DNA of 64,000 nucleotides from Papilionanthe hookeriana x Papilionanthe teres (GCA_022702705.1 CM040426.1:77957877-78021876); one strand, 5' to 3'. Positions 47,678 through 60,236 are shown, numbered from the stretch's first letter. Program-made: numbers and translations. Notes: generated from the sequence alone by a model not told the origin.

Positions 47678-49787
47678 CTACGTGCGGAGTCTTGATATAA
47701 TTTTTTTTTTCGTTTTGAAGGCCTGTGTATGCTCCATTAAGAAATAGATTGATGTAGGGGAAAAAACAAGAGTTCTATTTTGGTAAAATGATAATTTTTT
47801 GGTTTCCTTTGGGTCCTAATTATGTAATTGCTATATTTTGGAGTTCAATGTATGTAAAAATTCCTTTTTTCCCTTTTGCTTTCAGGCAATGAGAAAAGGG
47901 GAATGCCTGGGATTTCGGGTGAGGCTGGAAGAGAAGAGGGGAGATGCTTATTTGCTAACAGCAGTTGAATTTTCTCTTGCTTCTTGTTCGATTTTATTTC
48001 TAAATTCTTCAAAGATACTTGATATATTATTGGTTCGAAAAGAATATGAACATTATTGGTTCGAAAAGTCTTTGATCTCTATTATTATTTTTTTATTTTT
48101 GCTGAGTTCGTTTGTGTTATGTTAGTGATTGAATGTTCTTGTATTGGTCTTCTATCAATAAAGCTAGCGTGACACTCATTTTCAATCCGATTATTAATCA
48201 GAATAATGCCCCATTAAAATTCAATGAAATTTCATTTACTATGTAGAGAATATTGAGAAAATTTGAAATCGATTTTGAATATTATAAGTTATAATGTATA
48301 AATAAATAAATATATATTAATTAGTATATATTTATGCTTAAATATAAATAAATATTAATGTTAGGATTTAAATATATAAATACATATCAATTTTATAAAA
48401 TATTTGAATAACATGAATATTTAACTTTTCAGCGTGCACCAAATCAAAGCCTGATTCGAACGTGAATTGGCTCACTTGGACTGACTCGACGATCCAGACT
48501 CGCTTACTCATACGTTCCGTTTCGCAAAATGATGCCCCCGATGAAAGATTTTGTACGTGAACAAAATTTCATGCAAATGATGCACATAAACTTACAAAAA
48601 AGAAAATACAATCGCATATATGGAGGTCAACAACAACAAGCCATAAAATACTACAAATTCATATAAAAAACTTCACAAATTGTGTGTTTGACTTCTTAAT
48701 TTAACAGTTATTTATATTTTCTATGTTGATGTAGCTACAAACTTAACAAATATTAAAATCAAGAGCCATTAGTAATTTGTTTTCAAAAGTTTATAAAGGT
48801 CCGGCATTTCCCTCAACCATGATGCCAAGCAATTATCACATAAATCATCATTAAATACTCAAAATAACAAGATGTGAAACTATAATTAGTTAAGGGTCAC
48901 CCTCTAGTTGAACCTACTAAATTTTATTTTTTTTATTCCATTAAGATTCAAGTGATTATTAAGCAAATTTTGAGTTTCAAAAAAAAAAAAAAAAAATCAA
49001 CCCTAAAAAGGAGGGTAGGTACTAAATTTAATGCAGAGTGACTAGTTTAGATATTTTCAACATATTTATAATTCTATGAATTTTTATAGTTCTTAATAAG
49101 TTTGAATAGGAGCACATTTACGTGGAGACTTTAGAATAGATGTTATGTAGTTATCTCTCTGATTTTGACAATCTTTTAAGATATGATAAATTATTAGGCA
49201 AGTGGGATTACAAAAACATGAGGTCATATATGCTATAATTTATATATCAATGTGGCTATTATCAAGGTTAGTGAATGCTTTTATATTTTTCTTGCACCTT
49301 AAAACTATATTAGTGACTTATTGGCAAGTTGATATTATCAATGTAAAGGAAGTTGATGACATAGCTAAAAGAAGGATACATAGCTCCTTATGGGATTTGA
49401 TTGATCATCCTATTATACATTTTATACCTTTGTATAGAAGTTTACATCATAGAATTCATCACTGGTTCATGACTTTTTTAGAGATTTTTGTTTATATATG
49501 GATTTCTCTATATTACTCCTGATTTTATGATGTTTATTTTGAGATATCAAGGGATTAATTCATAGTGGATTACTATAGTTTATGGTGACAATTTGTAATT
49601 TATTTGTCCAATTATTATTGTTCAGATATTCGATCTTACAATCATAAAATGAGGTCGGCACCTAATATTTAAAATAAAGTTAGTTTTAGTATTTGCTAAT
49701 TTAAGAAAAAGTACATAATTTTATGTTTAATCACCCACAATTTTATTCCTATTATAACTTCAACACTATCATCTTTTGCTAGCTCAT
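47678..49787. other. Intergenic DNA with two unexplained small ORFs
   Basis: Mainly AT-rich. A 95-codon plus-strand ORF (47,838-48,125) follows an acceptor-like ttttgctttcag and has a hydrophobic C-terminus. A 106-codon ORF (49,202-49,522) is also hydrophobic. I recognise neither, and both have the composition of random AT-rich DNA. An A15 run lies near 48,980. Confidence 0.35.
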
Positions 49788-49796
49788 CCATCTATC

Positions 49797-50076
49797 GGAC
49801 TATTATTCCATACGGACAGCGTACGCAGCGCTGCGTACGATGTCCCAAATAAACTCTCAATAATCAATAATAACATTGTGAATAACATTGAAATATAAAA
49901 GTGAAACCGCAAAGGTTATTGGGGCATTATTATGAGGTTATTGGGAGATTTTCTGAATTAATGCTGCAATAACCTCCTGATAATCCTGAAATTCATAACC
50001 GCGGAGGTTATTCGTTGGTTATTGCGGGGACAACGTACGTAGCGTTGGGTACGTTGTCCGTATGGAATAATTTTCC
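49797..50076. mobile_element. Mutator-like MITE (280 bp)
   Basis: Perfect 9-bp direct repeats CCATCTATC at 49,788-49,796 and 50,077-50,085 flank it. Terminal inverted repeats of about 45 bp: the left contains attattccatacggac then gtacgcagcgctgcgtac; the right is its complement (gtccgtatggaataatttt). The left arm holds a perfect internal palindrome, gtacgcagcgctgcgtac. The interior has several aataacctc/gaggttatt repeats. A 9-bp duplication and long TIR are typical of MULEs. Confidence 0.85.
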
Positions 50077-50738
50077 CCATCTATCACCATTCATCATAGC
50101 ATGCAACACTGCGATGAATGACTTAACAATATCTTTAAAGAAGAATTCCCATGCATTTACATATCTATCAGCTAGATTTCAAATTTTACACAAATATCAC
50201 CTTACCTTATATAAGAATGTGTATTTCACTTTTTTTTAGACAAAATAGTGCTACTTTTACATGGACATTAAATACTTGGTTGGTATAAAAGGTAAAAATG
50301 TAAAACTTAACTGTTAGATATGTAAATACATAGGAATCGAATAGTATGAATGTAAATGTCCCATCTTTTGAAAGAAGACTGATAAGTTTTTTTTTATAGT
50401 TGAGTAATGATAAGATTATTTTGAAGTTGTTAACTGCCAATGAGTTGGTTTCCTTAATTATTTAAAGAAAGCTCCACAAAAAGACAGAAAATCGATTTTG
50501 TTAATTTCATATTTCCATCCATTTCTCCATCATTCTTATCTCTCCGCCAATTGTCGGCGACAAATTTGTGTCCATGAGCTTAGAGTTTGATTAAAGAAAG
50601 GGTAATATTAGTATGCCACTTTTCTTTCAAGTTTGAGAAACTTAGATATACTAAATTAAAGCACATTAAATCAAGAAGGTGACATTATATGCTTTTTAAA
50701 TTATATTTTCAGGCAGTGCATTTTTAGATTAAAACGAA

Positions 50739-51473
50739 TAGGGCTGTAAACGAACCGAACACGAACGAACATAGCTAGTGTTCGTGTTTAAAATATTCGA
50801 ACACATCATTGTTCGTGTTTGGTTTGTTTAACAAACCGAACAAAAAAAAAAATGTTTGTGTTCGTTCGTTTGCTTATCGAACGAATCGAACACGAACCTG
50901 GCAAACCGAACACGAACTGTTCGTGAACAATGAGCTTTTTTGACAGCCCTAGCTTTGATAGCATACTTCATCAAAATGAAGTAAATTTATCAAGTATTTC
51001 GTACACATGAGATAATTCATACTTCCTCAAAATGAAGCAAACCGAATAAGGTGTTTAGTGTTTTGTTTAGGGTTTTATTTTAATATATAGTATAGTATAT
51101 TAATTATAATATTATAATATTTATATTAATATAATTAATACTATAATATTATTGCTCTTATTAATAATTTATTATATACTATAATTTATTGAAGTTTAAT
51201 TATTTAAAATATGATAAATTTTTATAATATATAATTATTTTTAAAATATCATAAATTTTGTATATATAATTATTTTAAATTATTTTATATTTCGAACAAT
51301 AACAAACCGAACACAAACGAACACATTACTGTTCGTGTTTGGTTCGTTTAACAAACCGAACGAAGAAAATTGTTCGTGTTCGTCTCGTTTGCTTATCGAA
51401 TGAATCGAACACGAACTTCTAGGCGAATTGAACACGAACTGTTCGCAAACAACAAACTTTTTTTATAGCTCTA
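50739..51473 (-). mobile_element. Composite hAT element (copy 2, inverted)
   Basis: The reverse complement of this 735-bp block matches the element at 5,674-6,366 in the same internal order: unit, tacttcctcaaaatgaagcaaa segment, AT-rich core, unit. The left end is TAGGGCTGTAAACGAACC. At about 50,940-50,952 the internal unit ends with ttgacagcccta. The right end is degraded (tagctcta). Flanking 8-mers aaaacgaa and caaacaaa agree at 6 of 8 positions, consistent with an aged target duplication. Confidence 0.8.
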
Positions 51474-52115
51474 CAAACAAATATGCTTTGGAATTATCTA
51501 TTGCATAATATATATCCTTATTTTTAGGGAGATTTACATATATACCAAACAATTTTTATGTATTTATACATATATAAAAAAACTCTATATGTTGATAATA
51601 TTGTTGATGTAATGTTAAAATTTGAGTATTGCTTTTGAATTTAAAGGATAATTGTGTAATTTTACACGTGGAAGAATTATTTGAAACATTATTTATGATA
51701 TTATTTTTTAAATTAAATTAATATTATAATTGTGATTATTTATTTTAATTAATATATCTGTCAAATACTTTATTTAAAGGCTTATTATATGTAATATGCT
51801 ATTAACTTTTAAATTTAATTAAATTTAATTAAATTTATTTGCTTTATCTTTAATGATTTGAACTTAAAATATGAGTGCCTTGTGATACAACTAATAATTT
51901 GTTTTATGCAAGGGATTATTTTTTTAGTACATGATAAGTTTGTGTACCTCTCCTTTGTTAAGTAGCATGACATAGTACACGAGATAACTTTTTGAATTTA
52001 AAAATTATAATTATTTTATTAGTTACTTAAATAGATATTCTATATGTCATTACTTTAGCTAATTGGATGGATGACGTGTGACACGTTTAATCCATCTAAC
52101 AATCTTAGAGACTTA
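51474..52115. other. AT-rich intergenic DNA
   Basis: Very AT-rich, with repeated aatttaattaaattt near 51,815. No gene or element recognised. Confidence 0.6.
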
Positions 52116-52393
52116 AGGTCTGTTTGGGGCAGCTGCAACTTATTGAATAATCTACTGATAAACTGATTAAAAACAAACTGCTGATAAGCTAGCTGCGGTG
52201 GCTATTACAAATTTTTATTCTTTTGTAAAAGTCATACCGTAACCAGAAAGCTCCCACCGCATCTAGGTAGGTGTAATGTGAAAATGTTGTTTTTCAGTGT
52301 TTTGAAAAGGCATAAGCTGCCAAAACGCAGTTTAACCAAACAGGACAGGTGCGTTTTCAAAACGCCACCGCACCAAACAAGCTGCCCCAATAA
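52116..52393. mobile_element. Tourist-like MITE, copy 2 (inverted)
   Basis: It starts aggtctgtttggggcag after TTA and runs in the opposite orientation to the copies at 43,465 and 60,237 (caaactgctgataagctagctgcggtgg is the complement of their 3' part). The right terminus stops at gctgccccaa, directly against the next MITE. Confidence 0.75.
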
Positions 52394-52650
52394 GGGTCTG
52401 TTTGGGGCGGCGGTGCTGCAACACACTATAATTTTTGTTTGTTAAGGTAAACTGCATTTTGACAGCTTTTTCAAAAAATGCTGCTAAAAACCTACGTTTT
52501 CCCATGATTAGGTGTGGTGGCAGCTTTCTAGCTACAGTCCGACTTTTTCAAAAAAAATATAATAATTACTTCAATTTTTTTAACATCGGATTATTTTTCT
52601 TCAGTTTCACAGCTATTTTTTAATAAATTGCTGCTACCCCAAACAAACCA
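52394..52650. mobile_element. Tourist-like MITE, copy 3 (tandem)
   Basis: It begins gggtctgtttggggcgg right after TAA and ends ctaccccaaacaaacca. The interior has the family's aggtgtggtggcagctttc segment but is more diverged than the other copies. It seems to have inserted at the TAA in or next to the end of the preceding MITE. Confidence 0.7.
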
Positions 52651-55600
52651 TTATTTTAATTGGGCTTTAAATTGTGGGTCTAAGCATTACTCTAATGATT
52701 TGCTCGGGGTAGCTGTAGCTTTTTAAAAAGTTAGTTATAAACTGTAGTGATGAAAATAATTTTCGTAATGAAAATTAGAAATATATTATATTCTAAAAAA
52801 TTTACATAACAACTTTTTTAGAACTGAACGGAGTTAGGTTGAAAAAAAAAGTTTTCCAACACCAAATATTAAAAAGTAGTAAAAAAAAGTAGTTTCCCTC
52901 AAGTTGAATTTAAATTTGGTTATATTAAAATTTTAAATTTAATGATGTCTGAACTAAATATATAATTTGTAGCATCAACTTTTGATTTGACTTTAGATTT
53001 CCTAACATTCAAATTTGAATTTAATTAAAACTTTCAACCAATGTATCCCATGATGTCAATACAATAACTTAATTCATTCAGTGTATGCAAAGAAGAACAC
53101 ACACACACAACACAATTCTCATATATTTGCATATTTGACCTCCAAAATTTAATATTCTTATTTATAACACTTTGACTTCACTTTGATCAAATGTAAAGAT
53201 TTGCATGAATAAATGTATTTTAATTTAAAAGTGTTAATAGTATTGATATTTTTTATGTGATATATATAAGATATTTGAACTTTGTAAGTGTAAATAATAA
53301 ATTTTAGGTATTAAATGTATAAATTCAAAAGAATTACATGATATGTATGTAAATTCCTAGTATAAAAATTATGTGCATGAATCTTAAGAGTTGACACTTG
53401 CATATATATCATTTGACCATAATAAAAGTGTCGTGCAAGAGATTAACAAAAGTCTTTAAATCACACAATCGATGCATGCATAAAAATATTTTGAGACACC
53501 CTTTATTTTGACCATTTGATGTCTTATTTATGTTGGATCCTGATTTATCTTTGGGTCCACGGTTTAACCTCACCAAGGAAAGAGCTTAACAAGAATATAT
53601 TTGAGCGAAAAGAACAATGGAAAGAGGAGAAAAATAAATTCTTCAATCTCTCAAGACTCTCCTTGTGTTATAATGGTCACCAAATTCATAAATCTCAAGA
53701 AAATTTCTTATATTCTCTTCTTATTTGTCAGGATGACTCTTGTAAGCATCTGTGTTATTTCTATCTTCTTTTGATATGAGTGCTAATATTTTATAAATCC
53801 TATTCTCGATAATTGTTTCACAGAAACACTTCTTTTCTGGCATTTACCTCAAATAACATTCTTGCTTGTGTGTTCATCCTTTTAAGTGTGTTGGTGAATC
53901 ACTACTAGCCGCTTAAGGAGTTTTGTTGTTGATTGTGCCCATAAGTACCTTGATCTGTTTGTTTGCTTGAACAAGTTCCTCGAGCTATCATTGTCAAATT
54001 GTGTAGTATGTCCATCTTTGTTGAATTGTCCAATCGAGTTCTATGGTTGAATTGATCCCCAGTATAGGTGCTTTCGCTCAGATATCTTTAGTTTCCTAAT
54101 TCTTTCATTTTTTTCCATAGTTATATGGTTGAATTTGGGTCTTCCATCATATCTGTATAAATAGGAGGGGTGTTGGGGGATCCCTACATCATTCTCCTCT
54201 TCCCCCGAGCATCTCCTCCTTTGAGACTTTTATTTGTTTATTGTGAGGATGGAGAATATCTTAGAAGACAAATTTAACATTCCTAATGCTGAACTTATTG
54301 AAGGTCTATATACAAAACGGGGGAAAGAATTTGGATATGAATTTTATTTCTTTTAAAAGGAAATAATAGTAGTTTCCAAGAAGGTGATGTCCTCAAAAAC
54401 CATGTTTATCAATCAATTAATTTTTCTGGATGCGCTGCCAAAGGCGCCTCCAATTTGAAATTCATCTCCAACTAAATTGATAGGAATGAGCGACATATCT
54501 AATCCATGAAATTTCAATAAACTCATGAAACAAATGAAAACTATGAGGACTTTCGTGGAGTTCATGAAGTTATTGTAAAAAATTACAGTGTATAAGACAA
54601 CTGTGTAAGTTAGTTAATTGAGTGCATCCAAATTTTCCCAAGTAGTTTGGTTAGGAAGCAAGTTCTCCTTTTAGAGTGGTGAGGTATGAATAAATTTAAA
54701 TAAAAAAAAATGATGGAGTAATGAGCCATAGCTAAAGGTTGATGTGTCAGGTATTGTTAGTCATCTTAAAAGTTATGTGTCACATAATTATTGTCCAGCC
54801 TGTTCTAGCCCAGGGCAGTGGTTTTTTAGAACAAAGAGAGGGTATTATAGCAATTTCGCCCTGCAATACAGTGGGAGTAGACGAGATCCTACCCTAGAAA
54901 GCATATTCTTACTTCGACAGATCTTGGATGGCACATCCATTGACCTTGAGTTAGAGTTCTTATGAGGTTTGAGAAAAATGATGGGAACATACTAGATGTT
55001 CTCGGAGAAGTTAATGAGAATTTCATGCTGACCTTGACATATGACGAGATATGCCAGAGAAAAGACATCATAAATGTGGAAACATCTTTTCTTAGGGTGG
55101 TGTGCAATGATTTGATTTCCTGCCTCATTAAAGAAATATTTTAAAAGAGAAGGGACCATAATTTCTTCCATTGTCTTCAACCATAACCTTTATAGTTCCA
55201 ACCTTGGAAGTATTTACAGACAACTTTTGGGCTCTACACATTTAATATGAATTGAAAGATTGAAATGAGTAACTGCAACTATTCCACTAATTAGAAGGAA
55301 TTTAAAACTTAACCACTAAGTTCAAATTGGGTATGCTAGATGAGAGATTTCATTATTATATGACACATTATAAAACATTTGATGTTGTTCATTTACTTCT
55401 CATATGGTTTGCCTTGCAGCATTAATAGGACCTAATTGAGGAAATAGAAGAATCAATCAATACCGCATGATAGATCCTTTAGTTTGAGCTATACCAAATG
55501 ACTTCACCGACTTTAGAACCATATAACATTCCCATATGAACTGTCAAGTTCCTTGCTCAAGTTGTCCTTCCAAGCTGACAAATTGGCCAGTCTGAACAAT

Positions 55601-55773
55601 CAAACATCACCTGTCAAGTTTAATTTCTAGATGAAATGCTAGACTACTCACAAGGTCAGCTAGATAGTAATATAAGACCTCTTCAACTAGCTTAATTAGC
55701 ATATTTGATCAATAGCTCTCTAGTGAGTATGAAATTTGATTGAGAACACTCAACCACATGACAAAAAGATTAA
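52651..55773. other. Intergenic DNA, no recognisable gene
   Basis: A good TATA-like tgtataaatagga lies at about 54,155-54,167, followed by a CT-rich leader and an ATG near 54,249 (MENILEDKFNIPNAE) that stops after about 35 codons. Further open pieces occur at 54,744-54,965 (73 codons, contains CPACSSPGQWFF) and 53,516-53,779 (87 codons). They might be pieces of one decayed gene or element, but I cannot name a family. Confidence 0.35.
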
Positions 55774-56509
55774 ATTCACCTCAATGTTCAAGAGATCAAC
55801 AAATTCAATAATGATAAGTCGCTCTCAAGTTGAATTGATCAGTGTTAAATTATCTTAAAAGTCTAGTAAGTTGATAAGAATGTGACACGATGAGCTTTTT
55901 GTGGAGCAAATATCAAAATGTGATACTGTTGAAGATATTATTAAATGTCAATGTGAATAGAAGACATGAAATAATATGTTAGTGAACTTTCGAGATCCGT
56001 ACGTAATGAGTAGCTATTTTTTAACATACTAATGATTCATTTATAAATAGAGGAACATTATTGCAGAAAAAGAATCAGACACCTAAATGTTGCAAAAGCT
56101 TTTTTTTCACCTTTTCCTCTTTGTTTTGACTCTCATTGATACATTTATAGAAAATTAGACAAAAAAGATTCTCACACTCATACATAAGAACAAACAAAAA
56201 GTATAAAAAAAAATAATTTGACCAACTTTTCAGAGAAAGTTGATTTGAATTAATTTATATTTTAATTAATTGAATTAGTACTAAACAATTAAAATTCTAC
56301 TAGACTATCCACATGGACAGCTCGACAAATATTTAGTGGAATTAATACCAATACAATTATAAAAAGAGTTAATTACATACACATCACTCAGGGCATTCTT
56401 ATTTACAAAACAAACATTCATAAGATTTTTTTGGACTACCAAACTGATACATTTACGCATGCCCATTGAGACTCTAACAAAACTGAAAAAAAGGGGCTGT
56501 GATTAGGGG

Positions 56510-56690
56510 CGTAAATGAGTCGGACACAGGTAAGCACAGAATCAGCTCTTGTTCGGCTTAGTGTACATTTTTGGCTCGTTTATATTTCGAAAACAAAAAT
56601 ATATTTATGTTCGACTCATTTATTTAGCAAACCGAACACGAACTATTGACGAATAAATGATCATTTTGACAGTACTACTCCCAAAACAAA
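56510..56690. mobile_element. hAT MITE remnant in duplication copy A
   Basis: Begins taggggcgtaaatgagtcgg and ends near tttgacagtact. The interior (gttcgact, cgaacacgaact) relates to the end units of the composite hAT elements. The same remnant occurs in copy B at about 61,098-61,290, so it predates the duplication. Confidence 0.6.
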
Positions 56691-56998
56691 TTTCAAGGGC
56701 AGTTTCATAAATTTTTCTTAAAATTTCAATTAGTTTAAAATTCCTACAAAAGATGAACCAATGGTGCTCCTTGATAAGCCGAAAATACAAAATGGGGAGC
56801 GCTGACGGGGATTCACAGCGTCGGGGTGGGACCTGCCAGTTGCTGCCTTGGCTTGAAAAACGCTTCCGACACAACTATGGCGTCTTCTGTCGTAATTCCA
56901 TCTACTTCCTCGCTTCTTTTAAGTTCTACCTCCTCCCTCCATAAACCATTAGCGAACACTTCAGACTTTCGAATCTCTGCACTGGTCCTCCGGCGACC

Positions 56999-57085
56999 AT
57001 GGGAGGTGATCATGGCAGCGCGAAGGCCAACATCTCCTTTGCTGGGAGATTCACAAGTAGCGCCATCGCCGCCTGCTTCGCGTAG
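56999..57085 (+). pseudogene. UCP exon 1 copy with terminal nonsense codon
   Basis: 29 codons from ATG at 56,999: MGGDHGSAKANISFAGRF, then TSSAIAACFA, then TAG. The paralogue at 61,627 has GAG here. The donor gtaagc is kept, so the stop is the last codon of the exon. N for D and T for V are the other changes. An upstream ATG at 56,877 opens a different frame that reads through the region and is not conserved in the other copy. No downstream UCP exon is seen; a Harbinger transposase relic follows. A pseudogene fragment. Confidence 0.8.
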
Positions 57086-57477
57086 GTAAGCGGGAGCCAT
57101 ATACGATATAAGGGCCCTTTTGATTGAGTTGCTCCCGCCAACATCAAGGGTTTTGTTTTTTGTTTTTTGGTATGGTAGATTCATTACTATTGCTTATGGT
57201 TCTGAGTTGGATGATCATTCTTGAGAATATAAGGGAAGCAGTGAGCAGGTTGGCATTTTTCATGATTCGACTGTGTATAGTGGAAGAACGAGTCTTTTGT
57301 ATATACCCATAGGCAAATATTAATGGCGCTCCGGCCCGAACTGTGCATTAAATATTTGCGTGTTTTATTAGCAGAACTTGTTTGATGCTTTGTAGTTCTT
57401 GATACTTTTAATATTTTATTTTTCTGCTGCTACTATCCACAATTGATTTCATCCCAATACCTTTCTCCTTTTAGGAT

Positions 57478-58815
57478 GGATTCACCACAAGAACACCATA
57501 AAAGAATGACATGGGCTGCAGCTATTGCAATATTGTTATTGGAATACTACTGCTCCAGCACTGGTTGATTACCGTGCATAACGTCCTCCTTTGCTGGGGA
57601 TAAATAAGTGTGTGAGATGCTTTCTGGACATCTGATAATGTTCAACAACATTTTTCGAATGACTGCGCCCATTTTTATTGATCTCCTTAATGAGTTATGT
57701 TTTAACCACGACCACAAGGTTCTTCTAGAACGACAACTAGGGAGGTGTTGGCTATAACATTATACATTCTCTCACAGAACGAATCAGTTAGAGGAGCTAT
57801 GAAGCGATTTCAGCATTCCTCATAAATAATTAATTGATACTTCTCCAAAGGTGTACAAGCACTCGTGAGCTTAGCGTCGCAAATCATTAAGTTAGAAGAC
57901 ACATCATTTGCTACTACTCCTGAACAAATTGCCAATAATCCCCGTTACATGTCATATTTCAAGTTAAGTTTTATTAATGCATTATGTTAACTTCATAATT
58001 TAATGAGTTGCTAACAATGGAAAACATAATTGTATTGAGGCAATCGACGATACGCATGTTGATGCCTGATTACCCAGCCAAGAAAAGGTCGCGTATATTG
58101 GTCAGAGTGGTTCAACTACCCAAAATGTCTTGGCAATATGTGACTTCAACATTTGATTCACATTTGTAATGACAGGATGGGAAGGGAGTGCACATGACAG
58201 TCCACTTTTTTACTATGCAACTAGGAATATAACATAGTGTTTCCCGCACCCGCCTCCACGTTTATTTAGCTATGTAAACCTTTTACTTATATGTATTATT
58301 TGTCATTAATAGTGTCTTTCATAACAGAGAAATATTATTTGGTTGATGTTAGACATTTGATGCTGAGGGGTTACCTGAAGCCTTGTCCGGACACCAGCTA
58401 ACATATTCCTGATTTTAAAAGAGCAAGTGGTACAATCCGTGATAGAAAAAAAATGTTTAACAAATGTCACTCATCCTTACGCGGGGTAATTGAAATAATA
58501 TTTTGAGTTTGGAAGAAGAAATGTGTCTTCCTACATGACATGCAGTCGTAAGTATTTCCCAAACAGGTGCATCTTGTGGTGGCCACTATGACATTTCACA
58601 ACTTCATTCGACGACATCCTTCTCATTCAAATACGGAGTTCAGTTTAGATGATGACGATCAGCTGCATGCTCTCCAGAACCTTCATAATTTCTGGTTGGG
58701 CATTCATTACCTAATGATGAGATAAAGTCGAATGAATTTCGAACTCAAGACAGTGAAGGTGTAGTCGAGATGACTGCTTTGAGGGAGTCTATCGCAGATG
58801 TTATTTGTGGATGTT
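57478..58815 (+). pseudogene. PIF/Harbinger transposase relic
   Basis: Starts at about 57,478 after an acceptor-like cttttag (MDSPQEHHKRMTWAAAIAIL), continues with IFIDLLNE and NHDHKVLLERQLG, then the DDE domain: CIEAIDDTHVDA (first Asp at 58,046), YIGQSGSTTQNVLAICDFN, WEGSAHDSPLFYYATRN (second Asp at about 58,195), FPHPP, and SVIEKKCL (Glu at 58,445). This is the HARBI1/PIF order, with catalytic D, D and E present. Stops and frameshifts occur (for example at LLEYYCSSTG then stop, and within the DDE region), so it is inactive. Ends of the parent element were not identified. It may be the family that mobilised the TAA/TTA MITEs nearby. Confidence 0.8.
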
Positions 58816-60140
58816 GATTCCGCCATTCCTCCTTTTTTTAGACTATAGGGTTTTTTTTGCATGTATTTTGTTGTATTGTGAATTTGGATTTTATGATTTT
58901 ATTAAGAATTTTGATTGTTTCATTCATACTTTCATTAATTCTTTCTTTTCTTTTGTTTTAATTTTTTTTATTTTTTTGTAGGTGTGTGTGGTCTGTGATG
59001 AATGATGAAAAATATGTCCTTATGAGTTCTTTTGGATGGCTAATTTGTTGTTCTTATTAAGTGTTGCATGTGTATTCCTAATGAAGGCAACTAATATCCT
59101 CACTTCTTTTGGGTGCATCGGACTATGAGGATTTATGTGGATGTCGTTTTATTGGTGATATACACATTTGACACAGAACGATCTTATCCTATTGGTATTG
59201 TGTGTGAAATCCTAAAAAAAGACAACCTAGGTCCTCTCTTCTTCTCAGTGCAGCGGTATATGAGGATCTACTACATGACTTTTTTTGGTGATAAACACAT
59301 GTATCCCAGGACGATCATCCATGCGTGTTAAAGGCAACCAAGAACTCTTTTTTTTTATGGTCCACCGTCTCCTTGTAGTGACAGACATGTGGGTTGGTGT
59401 AGTTACTTGTCTGCGACAACACACTTTTTTTTAGGCTTGTTTCGTTCGGTACGGTTTTCGTTTAATTAGATTCTCTTGTAGCTATATAGAACTTTAATTT
59501 TCTGATATGAAAAATGATTTCTTTGTTGTTTTATCTTTATAGAAACATGAGCTCCAGGATTTCAGGGACCTCTCAGGTTGTGTTGTGTTACTACGGACTA
59601 CCGGCTCCCTTACTAACGTCATGACAGCCTCACAGCAGTGGGAGACAGTTCTACGGTTGTCAGAAGGGTCTTTTAGCGCGATGTGATTTCTTCCGTTGGA
59701 ACGACATTTCAACATATTGTGCTTTCGACGGTGATCAAGATACGATTGTTTCCCAGAAGGACACTGCAGCTGAGGACAGACGGCGTCAGTGTTTTAAATT
59801 AAACATTTTAATATTTTTAGTCGTAGTTGTAATTATATTTATTTTTATTTTATTTCTTTTGATAATCACGAGAGAGTGAGAAGTGTATGATATTTTTTTG
59901 AACGGATCTGTAGTAGTTTGGGCTTCTGTTTTATCTATTATTTTCTCCATACTATTCTGTTATAAACAATATCACTAAACAGATGCATAATGATCATTTA
60001 TTCAGCAACAGCTGCAAATAAGATGTTCTAAATAAGCTCCCTCAAACAACAAGTCAGCTTATCCTGATAATTTGCAGATTATCAGATTGTCAGGATAAGC
60101 AGATTATAAATAATCTGCAGTTACCCCAAACTAACCATAA
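58816..60140. other. Harbinger 3' flank and MITE fragment
   Basis: T-rich sequence, then a two-copy imperfect repeat with 135-bp spacing (tatgagg at 59,124 and 59,259). About 60,030-60,136 is a MITE-like fragment (cagcttatcctgataatttgcagattatc ... ccccaaactaacc) that cuts the left end of duplication copy B. No gene seen. Confidence 0.5.
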
Positions 60141-60236
60141 GTTTACCTCATTGTTCAAGAGATCAATTGATTCAATAATAACAACTCGCTCTAATGTTAA
60201 AATGATCAGTGTTAAATTATCTCAAAAGCCGAGTAA

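Larger units (their letters stand above)
55774..57277 (+). repeat. Tandem segmental duplication, copy A
   Basis: About 1.5 kb matching 60,141-61,888. It shares tcagtgttaaattatct, cgtacgtaatgagtagctatttttta, the TATA-like tttataaatagaggaac, a hAT-like gttcg-rich block, and the UCP exon 1 region to about 57,277, where the similarity stops. It lacks the 259-bp MITE of copy B. Confidence 0.9.

Noticed and set aside
47838..48125. 95-codon ORF after an acceptor-like site
   Set aside because: Not accepted as a gene: no recognisable family, a hydrophobic AT-driven C-terminus, and no upstream exon found.
56877..57089. Transit-peptide-like N-terminus in copy A (begins MASSVVIPSTSSLL)
   Set aside because: It looks like a plastid transit peptide, but the ATG is missing in copy B (tatagcg) and the frame conflicts with the UCP frame that both copies preserve.
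56813..57184. 123-codon minus-strand ORF over UCP copy A
   Set aside because: Antisense shadow of the UCP exon 1 region. The exon reads on the plus strand in both duplicates.
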